Of a stretch of DNA of 64,000 bases, positions 18,831-27,841 are shown in pieces. The position numbers and the translations under genes were made by a program. Source of the DNA: Acidobacteriota bacterium. Its GTDB lineage: Bacteria; Acidobacteriota; Blastocatellia; RBC074. Location of the stretch: the NCBI GenBank assembly GCA_018269055.1, contig JAFDVI010000007.1, positions 1 to 64,000 on the forward strand, in the 5' to 3' direction. The stretch's first letter is position 1; every line of letters starts with the position of its first letter. The notes under the pieces are model-generated. The model worked only from the letters and a program-made list of their open reading frames with translations. It had not been told where the DNA came from and did not search any database.

Positions 18831-19028
18831 CCTTTGCCTGTGACTAAACAACTGACTCGTTGCGATGCGTCTGTAACTCGTCGAAATTCGGCGAATGGTA
18901 CCAAGGAAGCCGACGGCTGTGTCGAAGCTGCCAAGATAGATTGCCTCCGGGAAATTTGAGGGAGCAGGCAGGGATGAAGGCTGAAGGGGAATATGCGTTC
19001 GCAGGGGGAGGCGATCCAGACGGAGAGG

Positions 19029-20696
19029 TCAAGAAAACTGCTTGGGATTCAGGCCGAACTTTTTCATCCGAGAAAGCAGTGTTGTGCGATTTAGCCCTAA
19101 ACGTGCGGCAGCGCCATCATCGCCGCCGACGCGCCCCTTGCATTCGGTGAGTGCGCGCACGATCTCTTCGCGCTGTTTCTGAGCGTGTTCGTCAGCAACA
19201 GTTTTCTTGTCATGGAGGGCGTTGATCGTTTCTTTCACAATGCGGGCAATCTCTTCGTGGCCTTGCGGCGTCGCAGGATGCGATGGTTTGTTCAAGCGAA
19301 CCTTGCGCAGTTCCGCGAGGGGCGCTTCCAACGCACGGCCCCGCGTCAGGATCACGGCGCGCTCAATGAAGTTCTGTAACTCCCGGATATTTCCAGGCCA
19401 GTCCCATTCGGTCAGCACTTTCATGGCGGCTGCCGGGATCGTCTCGATCCGCTTATGCATCTGCCCGGCGTACTTCTGCACGAAATAACTCACCAGCAGC
19501 GGAATGTCTTCACGCCGCTCCCGCAACGGCGGGATGCGAATCGGAAAGACGTTGAGCCGGTAATAGAGGTCGCTGCGGAATTCACGGTCAGCGATCATCT
19601 GCTCCAAGTCGCGATTCGTTGCTGCCACCAGCCGAGTGTCTACTCGTTTCGTCCGGGTGCTGCCCAGTCGCTCGAATTCGCGCTCCTGCAGAGCGCGCAA
19701 GAGCTTCGGCTGGATTTCCAGCGGCACGTCGCCCACCTCGTCCAGAAAAAGCGTGCCCTGGTCGGCGAGTTCCAGCCGCCCTATCTTCTGGCTGATGGCG
19801 CCGGTGAAGGCCCCTTTTTCATGTCCAAACAATTCGCTTTCGAACAACCCCGTCGGGATTGCCGCACAGTTGAGCTTGACGAAGGTGCGGTCTTTGCGAC
19901 GGCTGTGGTCGTGGATGGCGCGGGCGACGAGTTCCTTTCCCGTTCCGGTTTCGCCGAGCAATAGAACCGTGGAATCGCTGGGCGCGACCGTTTCGACCAG
20001 TTCCAGCACGCGCCGGAGCGCCGCGCTGTCGCCGACGATCTGATCGAAGTTCATCTCGCTGCGAATCTCTTCTTCGAGGTAGAGCTTTTCCTGGGCGAGT
20101 TTGTCTCTGAGTTCGGAAATCTCGCGGTAGGCCAGCGCGTTCTCCACCGCGATGGCAATCTGGCCCGACGCCTGACTGAGGAACTCGACATCATCGGGTG
20201 TGAAGACATCCTCCGTTGTGTGTGCAACCGCCAGAATTCCGAGCGCGCGACCGCGGTTCGTCAGCGGAACAAAAAAGTGATTCTTGATGCCCTCGGCGAT
20301 TGCGATTTTGTATCCTTCGGGGTGGATGTTCGCCAACTCGTCCGTGCTGACGATGACCGGTTTCAACGTGTCAAACGCCCGCCTCAATGGGTCGCCTTCG
20401 GCTGGAAAGAGTCGCAGGCCTTCGAAGTGATCTCCCTTACTATCCGGAAAATCCATGGCCAGCAGGGTGAAACTTCCTGACGCCGAATCAGCCAGGTAAA
20501 CGCCCACTCCTTCACAGCGTATGACCTCGCGAATGTTGGCTGAAATCGAGCGCAGCAACTCCTGAAGCTCCAAGTTTGAAGTGATGCTGCTGGTCAGATT
20601 CAGCAGCAACTGAAGCCGGCTGTTTTGACGTTGTAACTCTGCTTGTGCAGTACGCTCAGCGGGGCTTCCCGACGCGGGTTGCCAGTCTGTACTCAT
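19029..20696 (-). CDS. Sigma-54-dependent transcriptional activator with GAF sensor domain
   Basis: The 555-residue protein has three parts. A GAF domain (about 30-190) would bind a small molecule or redox signal. The AAA+ sigma-54 activation domain (about 218-450) has Walker A GETGTGKE (248-255), the sigma-54-contacting loop GAFTGA (295-300) and Walker B GTLFLDEVGD. The C-terminus has a Fis-type helix-turn-helix (GAAARLGLNRTTLLSRMKKFG). This is the FhlA/NorR layout without a receiver domain. It is divergent from the STAS-tolC-RND operon, in front of which a -24/-12 promoter is visible, making it the probable activator of that operon. Confidence 0.95.
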   Translation of the reverse strand: MSTDWQPASGSPAERTAQAELQRQNSRLQLLLNLTSSITSNLELQELLRSISANIREVIRCEGVGVYLADSASGSFTLLAMDFPDSKGDHFEGLRLFPAEGDPLRRAFDTLKPVIVSTDELANIHPEGYKIAIAEGIKNHFFVPLTNRGRALGILAVAHTTEDVFTPDDVEFLSQASGQIAIAVENALAYREISELRDKLAQEKLYLEEEIRSEMNFDQIVGDSAALRRVLELVETVAPSDSTVLLLGETGTGKELVARAIHDHSRRKDRTFVKLNCAAIPTGLFESELFGHEKGAFTGAISQKIGRLELADQGTLFLDEVGDVPLEIQPKLLRALQEREFERLGSTRTKRVDTRLVAATNRDLEQMIADREFRSDLYYRLNVFPIRIPPLRERREDIPLLVSYFVQKYAGQMHKRIETIPAAAMKVLTEWDWPGNIRELQNFIERAVILTRGRALEAPLAELRKVRLNKPSHPATPQGHEEIARIVKETINALHDKKTVADEHAQKQREEIVRALTECKGRVGGDDGAAARLGLNRTTLLSRMKKFGLNPKQFS

Positions 20697-20754
20697 TGCC
20701 TAAGGCTCCATCCAGATAATTCGCAATCCGTCGCGGATGCTACACGCGTTCTTG

Positions 20755-20838
20755 GTTTCGACACAATACGCGGCCATCAAATCCGATTCGCCTATCCCGC
20801 TTTGTTGAAAGTGACGATGACAGTTTCGACGTTTCGAC
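20755..20838 (+). promoter_or_regulatory. Three direct copies of GTTTCGAC, candidate activator sites
   Basis: GTTTCGAC occurs at 20755-20762, 20823-20830 and 20831-20838, the last two in tandem. They lie 80-175 bp upstream of the -24/-12 promoter, the distance at which sigma-54 activators usually bind. Assignment to the divergent activator is inference; activator sites are more often inverted repeats. Confidence 0.35.
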
Positions 20839-20915
20839 ACCGCATCCCGAACATCGCTTTTTCAGTCGCCTTTCAAATTCAACGAGTTAACGGCAGCGAG
20901 CGCCGCGGTTTGTCG

Positions 20916-20930
20916 CGGCATACCCATTGC
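20916..20930 (+). promoter_or_regulatory. Candidate sigma-54 (-24/-12) promoter
   Basis: CGGCATACCCATTGC matches the TGGCAC-N5-TTGC pattern with GG (20917-20918) and GC (20929-20930) separated by exactly 10 bp. Transcription would start near 20942, just ahead of the AGAGGAG ribosome site of the STAS gene. Confidence 0.65.
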
Positions 20931-20961
20931 CCTTACCCAAATCGAAAGAGGAGAAAGAGTG

Positions 20962-21336
20962 ATGCTCAGAATTACGATCCACAACGAGGCAAAGGTGACG
21001 AGCTTCGTGATTGAAGGAAAGCTCGTCGGGCCGTGGGTGGAAGAATTGGAAAAATGCTGGAAAAGCGCGTTGGCGGCTGATCCATCCCAGGCGATGCTGG
21101 TGAATTTGGCAGCCGTGACTTTCATTGATTCCGTGGGGCGAGCGCTGCTCAGCAGGATGCGGCGACAGGGCGCGAAGTTCCTGTCCAACGGCGTCCTGAT
21201 CAACGCGATCGTGGCGGAGATTGAGGCCGAGGAGGGGCCCAAAACACAGAATGCAATACCAACCAAGATTGAGAAGGGAGCGCGGCCAACGCCCGAGCCT
21301 TTGGCGCAAGCGCGGAAAGGAGCGGGCAATGAATAA
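20962..21336 (+). CDS. STAS-domain protein
   Basis: The 124-residue protein carries a STAS (anti-sigma-factor antagonist-like) fold in its first ~90 residues: strand FVIEGKLVG, the alpha segment PWVEELEKCWKSAL, strand MLVNLAAVTFIDSVGRALL and GAKFLSNG. The Ser in FIDSVG sits where SpoIIAA-type proteins are phosphorylated. The last ~35 residues are Pro/Arg-rich and unstructured. It is the first gene after the sigma-54 promoter and overlaps tolC by 8 bp, so it is translated with the efflux genes. No anti-sigma kinase is adjacent; the partner is unknown. Confidence 0.85.
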   Translation: MLRITIHNEAKVTSFVIEGKLVGPWVEELEKCWKSALAADPSQAMLVNLAAVTFIDSVGRALLSRMRRQGAKFLSNGVLINAIVAEIEAEEGPKTQNAIPTKIEKGARPTPEPLAQARKGAGNE

Positions 21337-22714
21337 GCGGATTGTTTCTCTGCTGGCGATCATTATCCTGATGGCAAGCCCGCTCGACGGCTTGGCGCAG
21401 CAAAAAGAAGAAAGAGCTTCGGGAGAAGTATCGGCGGGAGCTTCGGGAGAAATCTTGTCGCTGGAGGATGCCATCTCGCTGGCGCTGCGCGACAACCGCC
21501 AGGTCAAGAACGCGCAATTGGCCGTCGGCAAAGCCGAAGATCAAGTGGCGGCGACGCGCACCTTTCGCCTGCCGAAGTTCGAATTCAATGCGCTCGCCAC
21601 ACAAAACCTGACGGGGCTGGATTTCACCTTCACCAAGGGTGTGCTGGGCAACTACCAAAACGTCGGCCCGATCCCGGATCGCGACATCAAGCTGAGGACG
21701 CCGCTGCGGCCCACGGCCATTCTCAACGGCCAGGTGACGATGCCGCTTTCGCAACAGTACCGCCTGGGCCTGAACGTCAAACAGGTCGCCTTATCCGGCG
21801 ACGTGGCTCGCGAGCAACTGCGGTCGCAGCAGCAAGCGGTCGTCAACAACGTCAAGCGAACCTACTACGCAATCCTGCAAACGCAGAGCGCGCTGCAAAG
21901 CGTTCAGACGGCGCTGCGGTTCTACCGCGAATTGGATCGGGTAACGGGTGATTACGTGGTGCAGCAAGTGGCGCTCAAAGCGGACGAGCTAGATGTCAAA
22001 ACGAAACTGGCCAAGGCCGAGACCGAGGCGCTGACCGTCGGCAATCAACTGGCCACGTTGAAGGAGCAGCTCAATCAATTGATGGGGCGCGACATCGGCG
22101 CTGATTTCAGCGTCAACCCGGCGCCGGAACTGGCGTGGGTGGAACTGGACGTTGCGGCGGCTCGCACGCAGGCGCTGGAAGCAAGGCCGGAAATCAGAGA
22201 GGCGCGGCTGCGCGTCAAGCAGGCGGAACTGGACAAGCGTGTGAAGCGGTCCGAATACATCCCGGACGTCAGTCTGGCGCTGGTTTATGTCTCCCCGCGC
22301 AATTTCGATGACTTCGTTCCCAAGAACTTCGCCGGCGTCGGGTTTCAGATGAACTGGGAGGTCTTCGATTGGGGGAGAAAGAAACGCCAACTGGCGGAAA
22401 AAGAGAAGACCATCGAGCAGGCGAACAACAGTTTGCGTGAAGTGGAAAATAACGTTCGGATCGAGGTCGGGGCAAAATTCCGCGAACTGCAACAAGCGCG
22501 GCAGGCCTTGCGCGTGGCCAAGCTCAAGCAGGAAACAGCGCGCGAAAACATGCGCGTGTCACTCAATAAATACCAGGTGAAAGCGGCTCTGCTGTCGGAC
22601 GCGCTGCAAACGCAGGCCGCGTTGGCCGATGCGGACTATCAATATCAACAGGCGCTGCTGGCCTTCTGGACGGCGAGAGCTGATTACGAAAAAGCGATCG
22701 GAGGAGACAAATGA
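21329..22714 (+). CDS. TolC-family outer-membrane efflux protein
   Basis: The ATG at 21329 follows an AAAGGAG site and opens with a signal peptide (about 1-24, ending GLAQ), giving 461 residues. Two outer-membrane-efflux repeats of long amphipathic helices follow (about 45-240 and 255-455). The typical SLEDAISLALRDNRQVKNA start, the VDLAFARTQALEARPEIREARLR-like repeat start and the FDWGRKK motif are visible. It would form the trimeric outer-membrane channel of the tripartite pump encoded by the next two genes. Its start overlaps the STAS stop, and its stop overlaps the adaptor start. Confidence 0.93.
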   Translation: MNKRIVSLLAIIILMASPLDGLAQQKEERASGEVSAGASGEILSLEDAISLALRDNRQVKNAQLAVGKAEDQVAATRTFRLPKFEFNALATQNLTGLDFTFTKGVLGNYQNVGPIPDRDIKLRTPLRPTAILNGQVTMPLSQQYRLGLNVKQVALSGDVAREQLRSQQQAVVNNVKRTYYAILQTQSALQSVQTALRFYRELDRVTGDYVVQQVALKADELDVKTKLAKAETEALTVGNQLATLKEQLNQLMGRDIGADFSVNPAPELAWVELDVAAARTQALEARPEIREARLRVKQAELDKRVKRSEYIPDVSLALVYVSPRNFDDFVPKNFAGVGFQMNWEVFDWGRKKRQLAEKEKTIEQANNSLREVENNVRIEVGAKFRELQQARQALRVAKLKQETARENMRVSLNKYQVKAALLSDALQTQAALADADYQYQQALLAFWTARADYEKAIGGDK

Positions 22715-24024
22715 AACAGAAACGATTGAAAGCGGTGGCCGTGAGCGCGGCGCTCCTGTTAGTTGTTGTGTTGTCAGTGGCGATGTTTAAGCCTCGGTCC
22801 AAAGCGGTGGAAAAACCGCCGACGCCAGTGAAAGTCGCGGCGGTCGAGTTGAACGCCGCAGGCAGTGGGGAGCAGCGGTATTCGGCCACGATCATCCCGC
22901 GCACGCAGGTGGAGCTGGCCTTCAAGGTGGGCGGCTACGTGGACGCGATCGAGCAGGTGCGCGGCGTGGATGGCCGGATGCGCGACCTGCAGGAAGGTGA
23001 CCCCATCACCGCCGGCGCAGTGCTGGCGCGCGTGCGCCAGAGCGATTATCAGGTCAAGGTCAGACAGGCTGAATCGCAGGCCCACGAGGCCAAAACCGGC
23101 ATTGACGTGAGCAAAGCGCAATACCAGGAAGCGCTCTCCGGCGTCGCTGCGAGCAAGGCGCAACTGGCCGAGGCCGAGGCGGCGTATGAAAAAGCCAAAC
23201 TCGACTTTGACCGTGCGCAAAGCCTGTTCGCCAGCCAGAGCCTGACCAAAGCCAATTACGACGCGGCCAAGGCGCAGTTCGAAGCGACGACGGCCAAAGT
23301 CGCCGCCGCCCGCTCGCAAGTCGGCATGATCCAGGCCAGAGCCGATTCCGCCAAAGCGCAGATCGAAGTCATCGAAGCCAGGTCAAGAGGGGCACAGGCG
23401 GTCGTGCAGGAAGCAACGATTCCCCTGCAAGACACCGCGCTCCGGGCGCCGCTCAGCGGAGTCGTGCTGCAAAAATCGGTCGAGAAAGGGACGTTGGTCT
23501 CGCCCGGCAAAACAGGATTCATCGTCGCCGACACGTCTTCGGTCAAAGCGGTCTTCGGTGTGGCGGACGTCGCCGTGCCGGAAATGAAACTTGGCAGCAC
23601 GCTCAGCGTCGAGAGCGAAGCACTGCCCGGCACGGAAATTCGCGGACAAATCACGTCCATTTTTCCCGCCGCCGACCCCAAGAGCCGAGCCTTCAACGTC
23701 GAAGTGACAATCCCGAATGCGAGCTACCTGCTGCGACCGGGAATGATTGTCTCGCTCAAAGTGGGAACTCAGCAGGCCGCGCCAGCGCAGCCGGTCGTGC
23801 CCCTGAACGCGGTGATGAAAGCGAAGGGCAACCCAAATGGCTACGCCGTGTTCGTGGTGACGGAAGAAGGCGGGCGGCAGGTCGCACGACTGCGCGACGT
23901 GAAGCTGGGCGAATCCTACGGCAACACAGTGGCCGTGACGGACGGAGTGAAGCCGGGCGACCGCGTGATCACAACCGGCGGCACGATGGTCAATGACGGT
24001 GATCCGGTCAAGGTGATTCCTTGA
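22711..24024 (+). CDS. RND efflux periplasmic adaptor (HlyD/AcrA-like)
   Basis: A 437-residue membrane-fusion protein that bridges the RND pump and TolC. One N-terminal membrane anchor (about 8-27) is followed by a split lipoyl/barrel-sandwich domain (FKVGGYVDAIEQVRG near 70 and LRAPLSGVVLQKSVEKG near 245). A long coiled-coil hairpin rich in Ala/Lys/Glu lies between them (about 105-235). The beta-barrel and membrane-proximal domains complete the C-terminus. The start shares an ATGA overlap with tolC. There is no lipobox Cys, so anchoring is by the N-terminal helix. Confidence 0.93.
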   Translation: MKQKRLKAVAVSAALLLVVVLSVAMFKPRSKAVEKPPTPVKVAAVELNAAGSGEQRYSATIIPRTQVELAFKVGGYVDAIEQVRGVDGRMRDLQEGDPITAGAVLARVRQSDYQVKVRQAESQAHEAKTGIDVSKAQYQEALSGVAASKAQLAEAEAAYEKAKLDFDRAQSLFASQSLTKANYDAAKAQFEATTAKVAAARSQVGMIQARADSAKAQIEVIEARSRGAQAVVQEATIPLQDTALRAPLSGVVLQKSVEKGTLVSPGKTGFIVADTSSVKAVFGVADVAVPEMKLGSTLSVESEALPGTEIRGQITSIFPAADPKSRAFNVEVTIPNASYLLRPGMIVSLKVGTQQAAPAQPVVPLNAVMKAKGNPNGYAVFVVTEEGGRQVARLRDVKLGESYGNTVAVTDGVKPGDRVITTGGTMVNDGDPVKVIP

Positions 24025-24059
24025 TGGGAGTGAACGATAGATTTCAAAGAAAAAGGTTC

Positions 24060-24142
24060 GTAGTCCCGCCTTCAGGCGAAAGAAAGCTGACTGGCGAATC
24101 AATTGGTCATCACCGAACGCTTCCGCCTGAAGGCGTGACTAC
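24060..24142. repeat. REP-like palindromic element between adaptor and pump genes
   Basis: Arms at 24060-24078 and 24124-24142 are inverted copies matching at 18 of 19 positions and contain the palindromic core GCCTTCAGGC / GCCTGAAGGC. The same core occurs in the inverted repeat at 41257-41346, suggesting a dispersed family. Confidence 0.7.
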
Positions 24143-24177
24143 AAACAAAGCTTGATCCGAACATCATCAGGAGAATT

Positions 24178-27100
24178 ATGGAACACGGTCACAATAACAA
24201 CGAGATCATCAAAAGCAAGCGCAACATCTCACGCTTTTTCGTCGAACAGCGGCATATCGCCTGGGTCATGCTGATCGCCGTCTGCGTCTGGGGCGTGTAC
24301 AGCTATAAGAGCATGCCCCAGCGCAAAGACCCGGATACGCCGGTCAAAACCGCCGTCGCCATCACGCTGTGGCCCGGCGCGAGCGCGGAGAAGATCGAAC
24401 AACTGGTGACCAGGAAGGTCGAAGAGAAGATCGCGCAGAACGCCAACGTGGAGAAAATCCGCTCGATCTCGCGCACCAACTTTTCGGCGGTCTACGTGGA
24501 CCTGGACGAGAACTTTCCCGGCCCGCAGATTGGCAAGGAGTTCGACGACATCGCGCTCAAACTCGGCGCGCTCACCGATCTGCCGGAAGGCGCAGGCCCC
24601 GTAAAGTTCATCAAGGACTTCGGCGATACTTCGGCGCTGATGCTCACTGTCGCCAGTCCGAAGGTGAGCGAGGCGGAGATTGATCTGCGCGCGAAGGCCG
24701 TCAGTGAAGCCATCGCACGTCACCGGCAAGAGTACGCCCCGGGCGGGACGCGCTTCACGATCGTCAGCAGCCTCACCCACCCGATCAGCCCCCGCATCGT
24801 GCAAGACCCGCTCAACCTGTTGGCCGATTATCTCAAAGAGAAGGGGGTGGCTAACGACCTGCACGTCATCACGGAGCCAGGCTTCGTCGGCGTGGACGGC
24901 GTGACAGGCGCGAGCGATGAAACGCTGCTCAACCACGCGCGGCAGTTCATCAACGAGCGGTTGCAGGCCGCCGATTTTCACCCGGATAGCTGGCCTCCGG
25001 TGGTGATCCGCGACCCGCACGAGGCGCGCGCAAAGCTCGGCGCGGTCGCGGGCGACAAATACAGCTACCGCGATATGGATGATTTCACCGATAAGATCGA
25101 GAAGACGCTCAAAGGGCTTCCGCAGGCTTCGAAGGTGTCGCGCGCGGGCATTCTGCCGGAGCGAGTCTTTCTACTGTACTCGCAAGAGCGCATCGCCTCT
25201 TACGGCCTGCAGCCCGGCGACCTGTCGAACATTCTGCGCGCGCGCAACATCACACCGGCAGGCCCGCAACTGGAAGCCGTGGGCAAAAACTTCTCCATTG
25301 ATCCTTCCGGCGAGTTCAAGAGTGAACGGGAGATTGGCGACGTGGCGATTGCGCGCACGGAGCAGGAAGCGCCCGTTTACCTGCGCGACGTGGTGGACGT
25401 ACAGCGCGGGTATGACAGCCCGGCCAGATTCCTGAACTATTACGACTGGCACGACGCAAACGGTGATTGGCAACGCAGCCGCGCCATCACCATCGCCGTG
25501 CAGATGCGTCCCGGCGGATATATCGGCGAATTCGGCCAGAGCGTTGATGCGGCGCTGGCTGAAGTGAAGAAGCAGTTGCCTGAAGACCTGATTATGGCGC
25601 GCACCTCCGACCAGCCGCGACAGGTCACGGAAAACGTCGGCTTGTTCATGAACAGCCTCTATGAAGCGATCTTCCTGGTGGTGATTGTTGCGCTGATCGG
25701 TTTCTGGGACTGGCGTTCGGCGCTGCTGATGGGGTTGGCGATCCCGATTACGCTCTTCATCACCTTCGGCATGTCGCACATGCTGGGGATTGACCTGCAA
25801 CAGGTTTCCATCGCCACGCTGATCATTGCGCTGGGCCTGCTGGTGGACGTGCCGGTGGTTTCCGGCGATGCGATTAAGAACTCGCTGGGAGAGGGATTGC
25901 CGCCGCTCATCGCCTCGTGGCTGGGGCCTACCAAACTCATCACGGCGATCATTTTCGCCACCCTTACCAACATCGTCGCGTATCTGCCGTTCCTGACGTT
26001 GCCGGGAGGCACGGGCGAATTTTTGTACAGCCTGCCGATTGTGCTGACCTGTTCTTTGGTGGCGGCCTTGATCGTGGCGATGACGTTCATCCCGTTCCTC
26101 GGCTACTTTTTGATGAAGCCCAAGCCGGAGCCGCCGATTGAGGAACGGCGCAAGAAAGGCTTCCCCGCGTTTTATTACCGCGTCGGCGAATGGGCGATCA
26201 ATCACCGCTGGAAGGTGCTCGTCGGCTCGCTCGTTCTGCTCGCCGGGAGCGGGCTGGTTGCCAGCCAACTCAAAACCGATTTTTTCCCGAAAGACCTTTC
26301 TTACCTCTCTTACCTGGATGTGTGGCTACCGGAAGACGCGCCGCTTTCGGCGACCAATGAGGCCGCGCGGCACGCGGAGGAAGTGGTGCGCGAGGTGGCC
26401 GCAGAATATGGGAAAGAGCACGCTGAAGATGGCAAACCGCGTGAAGTCCTGAAATCGCTGACCACCTTTGTTGGCGGCGGCGGCCCGCGCTTCTGGTTCT
26501 CGGTCTCGCCTGAAATGCAACAGCTCAACTACGCGCAGGTCATCATCGAGGTCAACGACAAGCACGACACGAACCACCTCGTTGGCCTGATGCAGAAGGC
26601 GCTGGATGAACAAGTGCCGGGCGCGCGCATTGACGTGCGACAGCTTGATACAGGCAAACCCATCGCGATGCCGGTCGAAATTCGCATCTCCGGCGACGAC
26701 ATGGCCGCGCTGCGCCAGGAAGCGGATAAGGTGAAAACGATCCTGCGCGCCACGCCCTACGCCCAGCGCGTCCGTGACGACTGGGGCGAGGAGAGTTTCG
26801 CCGTCAAGCTCGAAACCGACGCTGACCGCGCGAATGCGGCGGGACTCACCAACCTGGACGTAGCTGCTTCCTCGGCAACAGGAATCAGCGGCGCGCAGGT
26901 GACGACGCTGCGCGAAGGCGATAAGCAGATTCCCGTCGTGGCGCGACTGCGGATGGAAGAGCGCGCGCAGTTGGCCGACGTGCAGAACCTTTACGTTTAT
27001 TCGCTGCAAGGCGATCAGAAAGCGCCACTCCGGCAGGTCTCATCAATCGAATACGGGATGCAGAGCGAGAAGGTACGCCGGCGCAATCAATTCCGCACGA

Positions 27101-27804
27101 TCACGGTTTCGTGTATGGCCGAAGCCGGTCATCTCCCCTCCGAGATCATGAGCGCCGCCCGGGAGCAGTTGATGGCTTTTGCCGAACAACTCCCGCCCGG
27201 TTACCGCATGGAGATCGGCGGATCGGAAGAAGAGCAGGTCAAGGGGTTCAAAAACCTGGTGGTCGTGCTGTTGATTTCGCTGGTGGCGATTTATCTGAGC
27301 CTGGTCTATCAGTTCAAAAACGCCATCAAGCCCTTCGTCGTCTTCGCGGCAGTGCCTTACGGCATTGCGGGCGGGCTGGTGGCGCTCTGGATTATGGGCA
27401 CACCCTTCGGGTTTATGGCGTTTCTGGGGATCATCAGCCTGGTCGGGCTAATTGTCAGCCACATCATCGTGCTCTTTGATTTCATTGAAGAGAAACACGC
27501 GGAAGGCATGCCGCTGAAAGAGGCGGTGCTGGACGCGGGCATTATGCGTCTGCGTCCGGTGATGATTACGGTGCTGGCGCTGGTGATTGCGCTCGTCCCG
27601 TTGGCAATGCACGGCGGACCGCTGTGGGAACCGATGTGTTACGCGCAGATGGGCGGGATGATGGTGGCGACGTTCGTCACGCTGCTGCTGGTGCCGGTGA
27701 TCTATACGATCTTCGTGCTCGACCTCAAGCTGATCAAGTGGGAAACCACCGAGACGGCGAAGCAGACCGAGCCGGAAGCAACGGCGCTGGCTACGGGAAA
27801 TTGA
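24178..27804 (+). CDS. RND-family efflux pump permease
   Basis: The 1208-residue inner-membrane pump has the RND plan: helix 1 near residues 20-40, a large periplasmic loop, a six-helix bundle (about 490-650), a second helix and loop, and a final bundle (about 1020-1195). It is longer than AcrB (1049) because the periplasmic loops are extended. Helix 4 reads LLVDVPVV (D557-V558), where AcrB has two adjacent Asp, and helix 10 has Ser-His (1094-1095) where AcrB has Lys-Asn, so the proton relay is unusual. An AGGAG site precedes the ATG. The substrate is unknown. Confidence 0.95.
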   Translation: MEHGHNNNEIIKSKRNISRFFVEQRHIAWVMLIAVCVWGVYSYKSMPQRKDPDTPVKTAVAITLWPGASAEKIEQLVTRKVEEKIAQNANVEKIRSISRTNFSAVYVDLDENFPGPQIGKEFDDIALKLGALTDLPEGAGPVKFIKDFGDTSALMLTVASPKVSEAEIDLRAKAVSEAIARHRQEYAPGGTRFTIVSSLTHPISPRIVQDPLNLLADYLKEKGVANDLHVITEPGFVGVDGVTGASDETLLNHARQFINERLQAADFHPDSWPPVVIRDPHEARAKLGAVAGDKYSYRDMDDFTDKIEKTLKGLPQASKVSRAGILPERVFLLYSQERIASYGLQPGDLSNILRARNITPAGPQLEAVGKNFSIDPSGEFKSEREIGDVAIARTEQEAPVYLRDVVDVQRGYDSPARFLNYYDWHDANGDWQRSRAITIAVQMRPGGYIGEFGQSVDAALAEVKKQLPEDLIMARTSDQPRQVTENVGLFMNSLYEAIFLVVIVALIGFWDWRSALLMGLAIPITLFITFGMSHMLGIDLQQVSIATLIIALGLLVDVPVVSGDAIKNSLGEGLPPLIASWLGPTKLITAIIFATLTNIVAYLPFLTLPGGTGEFLYSLPIVLTCSLVAALIVAMTFIPFLGYFLMKPKPEPPIEERRKKGFPAFYYRVGEWAINHRWKVLVGSLVLLAGSGLVASQLKTDFFPKDLSYLSYLDVWLPEDAPLSATNEAARHAEEVVREVAAEYGKEHAEDGKPREVLKSLTTFVGGGGPRFWFSVSPEMQQLNYAQVIIEVNDKHDTNHLVGLMQKALDEQVPGARIDVRQLDTGKPIAMPVEIRISGDDMAALRQEADKVKTILRATPYAQRVRDDWGEESFAVKLETDADRANAAGLTNLDVAASSATGISGAQVTTLREGDKQIPVVARLRMEERAQLADVQNLYVYSLQGDQKAPLRQVSSIEYGMQSEKVRRRNQFRTITVSCMAEAGHLPSEIMSAAREQLMAFAEQLPPGYRMEIGGSEEEQVKGFKNLVVVLLISLVAIYLSLVYQFKNAIKPFVVFAAVPYGIAGGLVALWIMGTPFGFMAFLGIISLVGLIVSHIIVLFDFIEEKHAEGMPLKEAVLDAGIMRLRPVMITVLALVIALVPLAMHGGPLWEPMCYAQMGGMMVATFVTLLLVPVIYTIFVLDLKLIKWETTETAKQTEPEATALATGN

Positions 27805-27841
27805 CGCTGACGGTCCTCGTCAAATCAACTGTGAGCGACGC

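Noticed and set aside
25171-26268. 365-residue minus-strand frame in the RND gene
   Set aside because: Arg/His-rich shadow of the pump frame.
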